Assembly (NCBI RefSeq): GCF_014649335.1
Contig: NZ_BMSV01000005.1
Span: 62,001-126,000, forward strand
Length of the DNA stretch: 64,000 bases
Source: Streptomyces roseolilacinus
GTDB lineage: Bacteria; Actinomycetota; Actinomycetes; Streptomycetales; Streptomycetaceae
Direction: 5' to 3'
Shown: positions 1-7,689 of the stretch, in pieces
How the letters are laid out: each line of letters begins with the position of its first letter
Numbering within the stretch: position 1 is the stretch's first letter
Position numbers and translations under genes: made by a program
Notes under the pieces: generated by a model
Databases searched by the model: none
The model's input: only the letters and a program-made list of their open reading frames with translations
Told to the model about the DNA's origin: nothing

Positions 1-367
1 GGGCGGCGTGCTCGGGCCGGTGCAGGGGCTCGCGGTGCACGCTGCGCCCCGGATCGCCCGGGGTGTCGATCGCGTAGACCGGGCGCGCGGCGCTGAGCGC
101 GGGGGTGTTCGGGTACCACATCGCGGAGCAGCTGCCCGCTCCGTGCACCAGGACGACGGGGGTGCGAGCCCGGCCGGACGGGTCGTCGGGCCCGTGGCGG
201 TAGACGTGCGTCGTCCCGAAGGGCGTCTCCACGTCGGTCTCCGCGACGGCCGGCGCCCCCAGGGCGAAGACGGCGTCGCAGGCGGCGAGGTACCGCTCCC
301 GCAGGGCGTCGCTCACGTAGCGCCCGACGTCGCGCCGGGCACGGTCCTTGGTCCTGGTCTCGGGCAC
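1..367 (-). CDS. alpha/beta-fold hydrolase, 3' end outside window
   Basis: Only the N-terminal 122 codons are present; the gene runs off the left edge of the window. The translation carries VVLVHGAGSCSAMW, the oxyanion-hole HG motif typical of alpha/beta hydrolases, at about residues 70-84, followed by YAIDTPGDPGRS. The catalytic serine elbow would lie outside the window. The start chosen is GTG at 367, preceded on the minus strand by CGGAGG. It is divergent from a TetR gene with a palindromic operator between them, so it is probably the regulated target. The substrate cannot be told. Confidence 0.8.
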   Translation of the reverse strand, partial: MPETRTKDRARRDVGRYVSDALRERYLAACDAVFALGAPAVAETDVETPFGTTHVYRHGPDDPSGRARTPVVLVHGAGSCSAMWYPNTPALSAARPVYAIDTPGDPGRSVHREPLHRPEHAA

Positions 368-394
368 GGTGCGCCACCTCCGGAGGGATCGCCT

Positions 395-437
395 GTTGGT
401 GGTACGACCGTACCACCAACGTGGTACGGCTGTACCA
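395..437. promoter_or_regulatory. double palindromic operator between hydrolase and TetR genes
   Basis: Two inverted repeats lie between divergent genes. The first (395-420) has perfect 12-bp arms GTTGGTGGTACG / CGTACCACCAAC around a 2-bp centre. The second (422-437) repeats the core as TGGTAC-GGCT-GTACCA. A TetR-family dimer usually binds such sites and represses its own gene and the divergent neighbour. Binding by this TetR is inferred from position. Confidence 0.7.
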
Positions 438-492
438 TCAAGAAGCCGGCCCGGTACGGGCGGAGGAACCCCTGGACGGGAGGCGTACACCG

Positions 493-1113
493 ATGCCGAA
501 GCGCGTGGACCACGAGGAACGGCGTGCCGAGATCGCCGAGGCGCTCCTGCGCGTCGCGGGACGGCGCGGGCTGCACGCGGTGGGGATGCGCGACGTGGCG
601 GCGGAGGCGGGCGTGTCGCTGCGGCTGGTGCAGTACTACTTCGAGACCAAGGAGAAGCTGCTGCTGCACGGGCTCCGGCACCTGGCCGCGCGGTTCGGGG
701 AACGGGTCGCCGCCCGGGTCCGGGAGGCCGGGGACGACCCGGGCCCGCGCGCGACGGTCGAGGCGCTCCTGGCGGCGTCGCTGCCGACCGACGAGGAGAG
801 CCGCACCTTCCACCTCGTCTACACCTCGTACGCCGTGCTGGCCGTGACCGATCCGACGCTCGCCGCCCAGCCGTTCGTCCGGGACCCCGACGCCGCCGAG
901 GCCGCCCTGACCGGCCTCCTGCACCGGGCCCGGGAAGCGGGGCTCACCCGGCCGGACGTGGACGCCCGGCTGGAGGCGGTCGGCCTGCTCGCCCTGTCCG
1001 CGGGGCTCGGCACCAGCGTCCTCGTCGGGCAGCGCACCCCCGAGGCCGCCGCCGAGGTCCTGCGCCACCACCTGGACCGGATCTTCCCCGGCGGGCCTCC
1101 CGCCGGGGCGTGA
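493..1113 (+). CDS. TetR/AcrR-family transcriptional regulator
   Basis: A 206-residue protein of normal TetR length. Residues about 8-55 form the N-terminal HTH, with MRDVAAEAGVSLRLVQYYFETKEKLL matching the recognition-helix signature that ends in the YYF-K-LL block. The rest is a helical ligand-binding domain. I start it at ATG 493, after GGGAGG at about 478-484; an upstream in-frame ATG at 421 would place the operator inside the coding region and has no good ribosome site. It likely represses itself and the divergent hydrolase. The ligand is unknown. Confidence 0.88.
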   Translation: MPKRVDHEERRAEIAEALLRVAGRRGLHAVGMRDVAAEAGVSLRLVQYYFETKEKLLLHGLRHLAARFGERVAARVREAGDDPGPRATVEALLAASLPTDEESRTFHLVYTSYAVLAVTDPTLAAQPFVRDPDAAEAALTGLLHRAREAGLTRPDVDARLEAVGLLALSAGLGTSVLVGQRTPEAAAEVLRHHLDRIFPGGPPAGA

Positions 1114-1246
1114 CGCCCCGGCGCGGCGGGGGCGGCGCGGCCCCGCTCGCCGGGCCCCGCCGTACGGGTGTCGTCATGCCCGCCCCGGTCGGGGCGGGCG
1201 GCGCCGGCCGGGCGGACCCGCTCGGCCGGCACCTCAGGGGGTCCGC

Positions 1247-2968
1247 TCAGGGAGCCATCTCGTACGTGCCGGACAGCGCCTCGACGCGCTCCCAGACGCG
1301 TGCCGACCGGGCCGCGTCGACGACCGGGCGGCGGACCGCGTCGAGGGCCCAGCGCTGCTGCTCGGCGGTGGCCGAGTCCTTGCCGTGCAGCTCGACGGCG
1401 TACGCGGAGAAGTCCCGCACCAGGACGGCGAACAGCTCGTCGAGCACGTCCTCGTCCAGCCCGGTCAGGGCCGCCTGCTCCAGGATCAGCTGGCCGTGCA
1501 CGACCAGCGCGAACAGCTGGCCGACGGCGAGCAGCAGGTCGAGGTCGCGGCTCTGCTCCTCGTCCGGGGCGGCGGTGGTGACGAACGCGCAGAGGGCGTC
1601 CGCCTGCTCCCGGAAGCGGCTGGTGTTCGGCAGGTGCGCGTACGCGTCGAACGCGGGCCGCCAGTCGTGGAAGCGGACGGAGCCCAGGCCGCGGGCCGGC
1701 CCCTGCCGGAAGAGGAAGGCGTCGTCGGCGGCGTCCAGCCGGGTCGGCACGGGCTCGTACCCGGCCGGGTCCAGCAGGTGGTTGCGCAGGAACTTGAGGA
1801 TCAGCGCCAGGTTGACGTGGACCGTGCCCTCCAGCTTCGGCAGGCTCCGGATCTCGGCGGCGGCCTGCGCGAAGTAGGTGTCCTTCTCGAAGCCCTTGGC
1901 GGCGATGACGTCCCACATGAGGTCGACGACCTTCTCGCCCTCGGTGGTGACCTTCATCTTCGTCATCGGGTTGAACAGCAGGTACCGGCGGTCGTCGGGG
2001 CCCGCGGAGCGGAAGTAGTCGACGGCGCGGTCGCTGAACAGCTTCATCCCGACGAGGCGCACGTAGGCGTCGGTCAGCTCGCGGCGCACGTGCGGGAACG
2101 CGGTGACGGGGCGGCCGTACAGGATCCGGTTGTGCGCGTGCGTCACGGCCTCGTACATCGCGTGCTCGCAGATGCCGATCGAGGCGGTGCACAGGTTGAA
2201 CTTGCCGACGTTGACGGTGTTGAGCGCGGCGTCGAACGCGGCGCGCCCGGTGTGGAGGACGTCGTCGGGGCCGACCGGGTAGCCGTCGAGGCGGAACTCG
2301 CTGACGTACTTCGAGGAGTCGACGACGTTCTTCACCAGGTGGTACGCCGGGTGGCGGCTGTCGGCGGCGAAGAAGACGTAGCCGTCGGGACCCTCGATGT
2401 CCGTGCGGCGGCCGAAGACGGAGACGAGGCCGGCGGCGTTGCCGTTGCCGATGTAGTACTTGGAGCCGCTGGCGCGGAAGCCGCCCTCGCCGTCGGGCTC
2501 CAGCAGCATGTCGGTGGAGTAGATGTCGGCGCCGTGGCTCTTCTCGGACAGGCCGAACGCGAACACCTCGCCCTGGGCGAGCAGTTCGGCGGCGCGGGCG
2601 CGGGCGGCGGCGTTGTCGCTCTGCCAGACCGGGCCGAGGCCGAGGATGGTGACCTGCCACGCGTACCAGTAGTCGAGGCCGTAGAAGCCGAAGATCTCGT
2701 TGAGCGCCGCGATCCGGGCCGTGTCCCAGCGCTTGTCGGCGTGGCCGCCGGCCTCGGAGGCGGGGGTGAGGAAGGTCGCGAACAGCTGCTCCTTCGCCGC
2801 GAACGCGAGGAAGTCCCCCAGCCAGGCGCGTGAGCGGTAGTCCTCGATCAGCCGGCGCTTGCCGCGGTCCTCGAACCAGTCGACGGTGGCGCGCAGCAGC
2901 CTGCGGGTCTCGGGGTCGAAGTGCGCCGGGTCGTAGGTGCGCGGGTTGAACAGCAGGGAGTCGGCCAT
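1247..2968 (-). CDS. acyl-CoA dehydrogenase / oxidase-like flavoprotein
   Basis: A 573-residue protein that should perform FAD-dependent alpha,beta-oxidation of an acyl-CoA. The segment FAFGLSEKSHGADIYSTDM (about 136-154) corresponds to the central beta-domain flavin/substrate motif, and SKYYIGNGNAAG follows. At 573 residues it is longer than short-chain acyl-CoA dehydrogenases (about 380) and nearer to the acyl-CoA oxidase-like subgroup with an extended C-terminal helical domain. A PadR regulator sits directly upstream on the same strand, 80 bp away, and probably controls it. Chain-length specificity cannot be read from sequence. Confidence 0.85.
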   Translation of the reverse strand: MADSLLFNPRTYDPAHFDPETRRLLRATVDWFEDRGKRRLIEDYRSRAWLGDFLAFAAKEQLFATFLTPASEAGGHADKRWDTARIAALNEIFGFYGLDYWYAWQVTILGLGPVWQSDNAAARARAAELLAQGEVFAFGLSEKSHGADIYSTDMLLEPDGEGGFRASGSKYYIGNGNAAGLVSVFGRRTDIEGPDGYVFFAADSRHPAYHLVKNVVDSSKYVSEFRLDGYPVGPDDVLHTGRAAFDAALNTVNVGKFNLCTASIGICEHAMYEAVTHAHNRILYGRPVTAFPHVRRELTDAYVRLVGMKLFSDRAVDYFRSAGPDDRRYLLFNPMTKMKVTTEGEKVVDLMWDVIAAKGFEKDTYFAQAAAEIRSLPKLEGTVHVNLALILKFLRNHLLDPAGYEPVPTRLDAADDAFLFRQGPARGLGSVRFHDWRPAFDAYAHLPNTSRFREQADALCAFVTTAAPDEEQSRDLDLLLAVGQLFALVVHGQLILEQAALTGLDEDVLDELFAVLVRDFSAYAVELHGKDSATAEQQRWALDAVRRPVVDAARSARVWERVEALSGTYEMAP

Positions 2969-3048
2969 GCGGGGTCAGCCTTTCCGGTCGGGGGTGTGCG
3001 TGGTGGTGGCGCGTGCGGCACGGCGGACGGCCGTCCGCCGGTACGGGG

Positions 3049-3627
3049 TCAGCGGCCGGGGGCCAGCCGGTGGAGGGTGGCCAGCACGTCGTCGAGCCAG
3101 TCGATCATCATCCGCTCGTACGCGATCCCGCCGCGGAGCACCGCGTGCTGCAGCTCCCGGCCGGGATCCGGCGGGACGGGCGAACCGGGTGCGCCGGTCG
3201 CGCCGGCCGGTGGGCCGAAGTCGCGCGCCTCGCCCGCCAGGTAGTGGGCGAGGCGGTCCTGGTGCATCCGCTGGTGCCGCTCGACCTCCCGGACCAGGGC
3301 GGCCGGGTCGTCGAAGGCGGCGCCCCGGATCTTCACGGCGAGGTCGTGCCGGACGCTCTCGGGTTCGATCGGGTCGTGCAGCCACCGGGAGAGGGCCTCC
3401 CGGCCCGCGGCGGCGACCGAGTACTCCTTCTTGTCCGGGCGCGTCCTCTGCGGCACGCCGCGCACGTCGACCCAGCCGTCGGCCTCCATGCGCTTGAGCA
3501 CGCGGTAGATCTGCTGGTGGGTGGCGGTCCAGAAGTAGCCGATGGACCGCTCGAACCGCCGGGCCAGTTCGTAACCGGAGCCCGGCTTCTCCAGCAGGGA
3601 GACGAGGATCGCGTGGTCGAGCGCCAT
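3049..3627 (-). CDS. PadR-family transcriptional regulator
   Basis: A 192-residue protein. Residues 1-80 are the PadR winged helix (MALDHAILVSLLEKPGSGYELARRF, then THQQIYRVLKRMEADGWV and a KKEYSV wing). The C-terminal half is helical and matches the longer PadR subfamily 1, with a dimerisation helix rich in Arg/His. It is encoded upstream of, and co-directional with, the acyl-CoA dehydrogenase. A perfect palindrome lies 14 bp before its start, implying autoregulation. Confidence 0.9.
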   Translation of the reverse strand: MALDHAILVSLLEKPGSGYELARRFERSIGYFWTATHQQIYRVLKRMEADGWVDVRGVPQRTRPDKKEYSVAAAGREALSRWLHDPIEPESVRHDLAVKIRGAAFDDPAALVREVERHQRMHQDRLAHYLAGEARDFGPPAGATGAPGSPVPPDPGRELQHAVLRGGIAYERMMIDWLDDVLATLHRLAPGR

Positions 3628-3640
3628 GCCGGGATCCTCC

Positions 3641-3658
3641 TATGCAACTAGTTGCATA
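3641..3658. promoter_or_regulatory. PadR operator palindrome
   Basis: An 18-bp perfect palindrome TATGCAACTAGTTGCATA just upstream of the padR start. It is strikingly AT-rich for this genome. A symmetric ATGCAA/TTGCAT site before a PadR-family gene is the expected autoregulatory operator. It could also affect the divergent mannanase gene, although that gene has its own palindrome further on. Confidence 0.75.
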
Positions 3659-3728
3659 TACAAGCCGGGCCGCCCCGGTGAGACGCGGCTCACGCGGAGG
3701 GGAGTGCGGGGCCGGGGTGTTCGAAGTA

Positions 3729-3771
3729 TTGACGTGTACGCGGCATAAGGATGTCATGGGAGCGCTCCCAT
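3729..3771 (+). promoter_or_regulatory. mannanase promoter with CebR/CelR-type operator
   Basis: TTGACG at 3729-3734 is a plausible -35 element; a weak -10 (TGTCAT) would fall 17 bp later. Over the expected transcription start lies TGGGAGCGCTCCCA (3757-3770), a perfect 14-bp palindrome and the known operator of LacI-type cellulase/cellobiose regulators CebR (Streptomyces) and CelR (Thermobifida). The position implies repression in the absence of an inducing oligosaccharide. No LacI-type gene is present in the window, so the regulator must be encoded elsewhere. Confidence 0.8.
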
Positions 3772-3816
3772 GCGTGGGACGCACCCCCCTTCCGGCGCTC
3801 ACTTCCTGGAGTCGCA

Positions 3817-5508
3817 GTGAGAACAGCACGAAGGACCCCGCCGAAGAGGTCCCCGGGCGGTCTGCTGAGCGGGCTGGCCGCCTTCCTCGGGCTGGTCGTC
3901 CCGGCCGTCCTCGGCCCCGCCACCGCCCACGCCGCCCCCGCCGAGCCGGCGGCCGAGGCCGCCCGGCCGCCCGGGACGGCCGCCACCGGCCTGCACGTCC
4001 GCGACGGCCGCCTGGTGGAGGGCAACGGCAACGACTTCGTCATGCGCGGCGTCAACCACGCCCACACCTGGTACCCGGGCGAGACGCAGTCACTGGCCGA
4101 CGTCAAGGCGCTGGGCGCCAACACCGTCCGCGTCGTCCTCTCCGACGGCCACCGCTGGACGAGGAACGACCCCGCCGACGTGGCCGGCGTCATCGACCGG
4201 TGCAAGGCGAACCGGCTCATCTGCGTCCTGGAGGTGCACGACACCACCGGGTACGGCGAGGAGGCCGCCGCCGGCACCCTCGACCACGCGGCCGACTACT
4301 GGATCAGCCTCCGGGACGTCCTCGCCGGCGAAGAGGACTACGTCATCGTCAACATCGGCAACGAGCCCTGGGGCAACACCGACCCCGCCGGCTGGACCGC
4401 GCCGACGATCGCCGCCGTCAAGAAGCTGCGCGCCGCCGGCCTCCAGCACACGATCATGGTCGACGCGCCGAACTGGGGCCAGGACTGGCAGGGCGTCATG
4501 CGTGCCGACGCCCGCTCCGTCCACGAGGCCGACCCCACCGGCAACCTGGTCTTCTCGATCCACATGTACAGCGTCTTCGACACCGCCGCGGAGATCACCG
4601 ACTACCTGGACGCCTTCGTGGACGCCGGGCTGCCGTTGGTCATCGGCGAGTTCGGCGGGCCGCCCGACCAGTGGGGCGACCCGGACGAGGACACCATGCT
4701 GGCCGCCGCCGAGCGCCTCCGCCTCGGCTACCTGGCCTGGTCGTGGAGCGGCAACACCGACCCGGTCCTCGACCTGGCGATCGACTTCGACCCGGACCGG
4801 CTCAGCTCCTGGGGGCAGCGCGTCTTCCACGGTGCCGACGGCATCGCCCGGACCGCCCGCGAGGCCACCGTCTTCGGCGGGGGCGCCCCGGGCGACACCC
4901 GGGCCCCGACCGCCCCCGGCACCCCGGCCGCCTCCGCGGTGACGGCCACCTCCGCCACCCTGACCTGGGCGGCGGCCACCGACGACGTCGGCGTCACCGG
5001 CTACGACGTCGTCCGCGTCACCGGCGGCACCGAGACCCGGGTCGCCGCCTCCACCACCCCCACCGCCACCCTGACCGGCCTCGCCGCCGGCACCGCGTAC
5101 ACCTTCGCCGTGTACGCCCGGGACGCCGCGGGGAACCGCTCGCCCCGCTCCGCCACCGTCACGCTCACCACCGAGGAGGGCGGCGGCGCGTCCTGCTCCG
5201 TGGGGTACCGCGTCGTCGGCGAGTGGCCCGGCGGATTCCAGGGCGAGATCACCCTCCGCAACACCGGCACCACCGCCCTCAGCGGCTGGACGCTCGGCTT
5301 CGCCTTCCCCGACGGCCAGACCGTCAGCCACATGTGGGGAGGCACCGCCACCCGGAACGGCGCCGCGGTGAGCGTCGTCCCGGCCTCCTACACGTCCACC
5401 GTGCCCGCGAACGGCACGGTCACCGTCGGCTTCACCGGCGGGCGGGGCACCACCAACACCGCCCCGACCGCCTTCACCCTCGACGGCGCCCCCTGCACCA
5501 CCTCCTGA
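3817..5508 (+). CDS. secreted GH5 endo-beta-mannanase with FN3 and CBM2
   Basis: A 563-residue secreted multidomain enzyme. Residues 1-40 form a signal peptide ending in THAAP. The GH5 catalytic domain (about 56-365) has acid/base Glu183 in NIGNEPWGN and nucleophile Glu278 in VIGEFGG. The block MRGVNHAHTWYP and the stretch LEVHDTTGYG are characteristic of Streptomyces GH5_8 mannanases. A fibronectin type III domain (about 375-455) and a C-terminal cellulose-binding CBM2 with paired Cys (about 460-563) follow. I start it at GTG 3817; an ATG at 3751 would overlap the operator. It should cleave beta-1,4-mannan outside the cell. A different beta-glucanase activity is possible but less likely. Confidence 0.88.
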   Translation: MRTARRTPPKRSPGGLLSGLAAFLGLVVPAVLGPATAHAAPAEPAAEAARPPGTAATGLHVRDGRLVEGNGNDFVMRGVNHAHTWYPGETQSLADVKALGANTVRVVLSDGHRWTRNDPADVAGVIDRCKANRLICVLEVHDTTGYGEEAAAGTLDHAADYWISLRDVLAGEEDYVIVNIGNEPWGNTDPAGWTAPTIAAVKKLRAAGLQHTIMVDAPNWGQDWQGVMRADARSVHEADPTGNLVFSIHMYSVFDTAAEITDYLDAFVDAGLPLVIGEFGGPPDQWGDPDEDTMLAAAERLRLGYLAWSWSGNTDPVLDLAIDFDPDRLSSWGQRVFHGADGIARTAREATVFGGGAPGDTRAPTAPGTPAASAVTATSATLTWAAATDDVGVTGYDVVRVTGGTETRVAASTTPTATLTGLAAGTAYTFAVYARDAAGNRSPRSATVTLTTEEGGGASCSVGYRVVGEWPGGFQGEITLRNTGTTALSGWTLGFAFPDGQTVSHMWGGTATRNGAAVSVVPASYTSTVPANGTVTVGFTGGRGTTNTAPTAFTLDGAPCTTS

Positions 5509-5601
5509 GCCCTGGCCCTTCCGCCCCCTTGGCCCTCCCGGCCCGCCGTCCGGCCCCGCCATCGGCCGGGCGGGCCACCGGCGGGGCGGGACGCCGAACG
5601 G

Positions 5602-5636
5602 GCGAGTCGCCGGAGGCGGTGCCTCCGGCGACTCGC
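5602..5636. terminator. bidirectional terminator hairpin
   Basis: A perfect 16-bp stem GCGAGTCGCCGGAGGC with a 3-nt loop lies between the convergent mannanase gene and the minus-strand operon. It has no clear U-tract, as usual for Streptomyces terminators. Confidence 0.8.
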
Positions 5637-5723
5637 GGGCGCGGCCGGGGCCGCGCGGTCTCCCCGCAGGTGCGTCCCGCCGGGCCGGCCCGGGCTCCGG
5701 GCCGGCCCGGAGAGCGGCGGGGA

Positions 5724-6380
5724 CTAGGTGGTACCCGGGGTGCCTGATCCCGGCCCGCGCACCTCCCCGGCGACGTGCTGCCCGGACTCGCGCGCCTGCT
5801 CCTTGAGGTGCGCGGCCTGGTCGCGGGCCTGTTCGCCGGTGCTGCGGGCGGCTTCCGCGGCGGTCTCCTTGACCTGCGTGGCGGCCTGCCGGGCGGTCTC
5901 CGTGGCGTCGTCCTTCAGCCGGTGCGCCGACTCCATCGCCGCCGTCTTGACCGGCTCGATCACCTCGCCGGCCCGGCCGGAGAGCCGGTTCACCGCCCGC
6001 TGCTCGGATTCGGTCTCCGGCAGCAGGGAGGCGGCCAGCATCCCCGCGCCGAACGCGATCACCCCGGCCGCCAGCGGGTTGCCCTGGGTCTGCCGCAGCG
6101 CCTGCTCCGGGGCGTGCCTGACGGCCTCGCCCACGTGCCCGGCACTGTCCTGCGCGGACCGTGCCGCGTGGCGCGTCCGGTCCGCGGTCGCGCTGCCGGT
6201 GTCCGAGGCGACGCCCATGACCCGGGCCCGCAGGCCGGAGGCCGCCGAGCGGGCCCGATCCGTACGCCTGCGGACCATCCGCTTGGGACTGGTCCGGTCG
6301 GCCAGCCGGTCGACGTTCTGCGTCAGCCTGTCACGGGTCGCCTCGATGTCGGCCCTCACTTGGTCGGGTGACGTGCCCAC
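5724..6380 (-). CDS. DUF3618-domain protein
   Basis: A 218-residue protein. The N-terminus SPDQVRADIEATRDRLTQNVDRLADRTSPKRMVRR is the DUF3618 signature. A single hydrophobic segment (PLAAGVIAFGAGMLAASLLPE) follows in the middle, then a long Ala/Glu/Lys/Gln-rich amphipathic helical tail. Such proteins occur in three-gene clusters with phage-holin-like membrane proteins and are thought to be envelope or stress associated; the biochemical role is unknown. The GTG start at 6380 overlaps the upstream gene by 25 bp, suggesting translational coupling. Confidence 0.8.
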   Translation of the reverse strand: MGTSPDQVRADIEATRDRLTQNVDRLADRTSPKRMVRRRTDRARSAASGLRARVMGVASDTGSATADRTRHAARSAQDSAGHVGEAVRHAPEQALRQTQGNPLAAGVIAFGAGMLAASLLPETESEQRAVNRLSGRAGEVIEPVKTAAMESAHRLKDDATETARQAATQVKETAAEAARSTGEQARDQAAHLKEQARESGQHVAGEVRGPGSGTPGTT

Positions 6381-6802
6381 TGTGCGTCCTCCTTCAGTGT
6401 CTCGATCGTCCGCTCCGGCTTCGGCGACACCTCCCGCATGCGGGACCGGCCGAGCACGAACAGCACGGCCGCGATCACCGCCCACACGGCGGTGACGATG
6501 AGCGCGGCCCAGCCGGCGTCCATCACGTTGGCCAGCCCGAACACGGCCGCCAAGGAAAGGAACAGGGCCACCATGTAGCCGGCGAAGCCCGCGCCGCCGA
6601 ACATCCCGGCGGCCTTCCCCGCCTTCGCGGCCTCCTCCTGGATCTCGGCCTTCGCCAGCCGGACCTCCTGCCGGAACAGGTGCTGCACGTCCGCGGTCAC
6701 CGCGGCCAGCAGCTCACCGGCCGAGCGGTCCCGCACGGAGCGCACCTCCTCCGAGGCCGGGGTGTGCGCGCCGCTGCGCGCGCGGGAGGAAATCGTCGCC
6801 AT
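6356..6802 (-). CDS. phage-holin-superfamily (DUF1469-type) membrane protein
   Basis: A 148-residue protein. The N-terminal half contains SAGELLAAVTADVQHLFRQEVRLAKAEIQEEAAKAGK, typical of the actinobacterial holin superfamily III / DUF1469 family. Two transmembrane helices follow (AGFAGYMVALFLSLAAVFGL and WAALIVTAVWAVIAAVLFVLG). It is the middle gene of a three-gene operon; its ATG at 6802 comes one base after the upstream stop. The name comes from family resemblance only; nothing here suggests lysis. Confidence 0.82.
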   Translation of the reverse strand: MATISSRARSGAHTPASEEVRSVRDRSAGELLAAVTADVQHLFRQEVRLAKAEIQEEAAKAGKAAGMFGGAGFAGYMVALFLSLAAVFGLANVMDAGWAALIVTAVWAVIAAVLFVLGRSRMREVSPKPERTIETLKEDAQWARHPTK

Positions 6803-6803
6803 C

Positions 6804-7388
6804 TCACACCACCCGGGGGTATTCGGGCAGTTCCGTGGGTGTCGGTTCACCCGGTGGCAGGACCGGTTCCGCGGTGTCCGGCGCCTGCCGCGCGTCGCCG
6901 TCGCCGGAGTGCGCGGCCTTGCCGGCCTTCATGAGGCGGCCGGCCATGACGCCCGCCAGGACCGCCCCGCCGAGGAAGACGCCCGGCCGCCGGCGTGCGA
7001 AGCCCTGGAGATCGCTCACCAGGCCGTCCACACCGTGCTGGTCCAGGTAGTCCGCGGCGCGGCGCCCGCCGTTCGCGGCCTGTGCGACGAGACCGCGGGC
7101 GGGGGAGTCGTCCGGCGCGTTCTGCGTCATGCCCTCGAGGTCGTCCGCCCACTTCCGTACGGTGCCGGCGAGCCGCTCCGTCTGGCCCTGGCCCTCGTCC
7201 CGGACGCGTCGGCGCAGGTCGCGGATGGCGCTGCCCGCCTGCTGGCGGGCCTCACCGGCGACCGCCTTCGCCTGCTCGGCGGCGCTCCCGGCCACCTCGC
7301 GGCCCGCCTGTCCGGCCTGAGAGGCCGTGACCGAGGCCTCTTCCTTCGCGACCTCGCCCGTTTGCCGAACCCGACCGGCATCAGTCAT
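6804..7388 (-). CDS. helical membrane-associated protein, first gene of envelope operon
   Basis: A 194-residue protein. The N-terminal part is a long amphipathic helix rich in Ala, Glu, Gln and Arg (EVAKEEASVTASQAGQAGRE and on). A glycine-rich hydrophobic hairpin RRPGVFLGGAVLAGVMAGRLMKA sits near residues 135-160, before a Pro/Glu tail. The ATG at 7388 has a textbook ribosome site AAGGAGGAG. It heads the three-gene operon with the holin-like and DUF3618 proteins and shares their compositional style. I do not recognise a specific function. Confidence 0.72.
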   Translation of the reverse strand: MTDAGRVRQTGEVAKEEASVTASQAGQAGREVAGSAAEQAKAVAGEARQQAGSAIRDLRRRVRDEGQGQTERLAGTVRKWADDLEGMTQNAPDDSPARGLVAQAANGGRRAADYLDQHGVDGLVSDLQGFARRRPGVFLGGAVLAGVMAGRLMKAGKAAHSGDGDARQAPDTAEPVLPPGEPTPTELPEYPRVV

Positions 7389-7488
7389 AAGCCACTCCTC
7401 CTTCAGCCGCGGACCCCCGTGGTGCCGGGGCCCGCCGGATTGTGTGTCCGGCTCGGCGGGTACCACCGGGCGCCCGTGCAAAACAGCG

Positions 7489-7552
7489 GTCGCCCCGGCT
7501 TCCCGCCCCGCGCCGTCCTGTGCGGCGGAGCGGGGCGGGAAGCCGGGGCGAC
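7489..7552. repeat. very long perfect hairpin
   Basis: A 23-bp perfect inverted repeat (arms 7489-7511 and 7530-7552, beginning GTCGCCCCGGCTTCCC) around an 18-nt loop. It lies 100 bp upstream of the envelope operon and beyond the protease terminator. It may be a second terminator insulating the operon, or a leader structure of its mRNA. Confidence 0.7.
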
Positions 7553-7600
7553 GGAGCCGGGGACCGCGGGGGAGGAGCCGCGGGCCCGGGGCGGCGTACC

Positions 7601-7636
7601 GGGAGGGCTCCGCACGGTCGTGTGCGGAGCCCTCCC
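7601..7636 (-). terminator. terminator after S1 protease gene
   Basis: A perfect 15-bp stem GGGAGGGCTCCGCAC / GTGCGGAGCCCTCCC with a 6-nt loop, 54 bp downstream of the protease stop codon on the minus strand. Confidence 0.78.
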
Positions 7637-7689
7637 GCGGGCCCGGGGAGGTCGGTGGCGCCCGCGGGTCCCGGTGGCCGCGGCGCGGG

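Noticed and set aside
3751..3816. Upstream ATG start for the mannanase
   Set aside because: It would place the operator inside the coding region and put a non-hydrophobic stretch before the signal peptide; GTG 3817 fits better.
5724..6802. Phage lysis cassette (holin-like gene)
   Set aside because: No endolysin, portal or tail gene is near; the holin name reflects a large actinobacterial membrane family. The GH25 lysozyme is 24 kb away.
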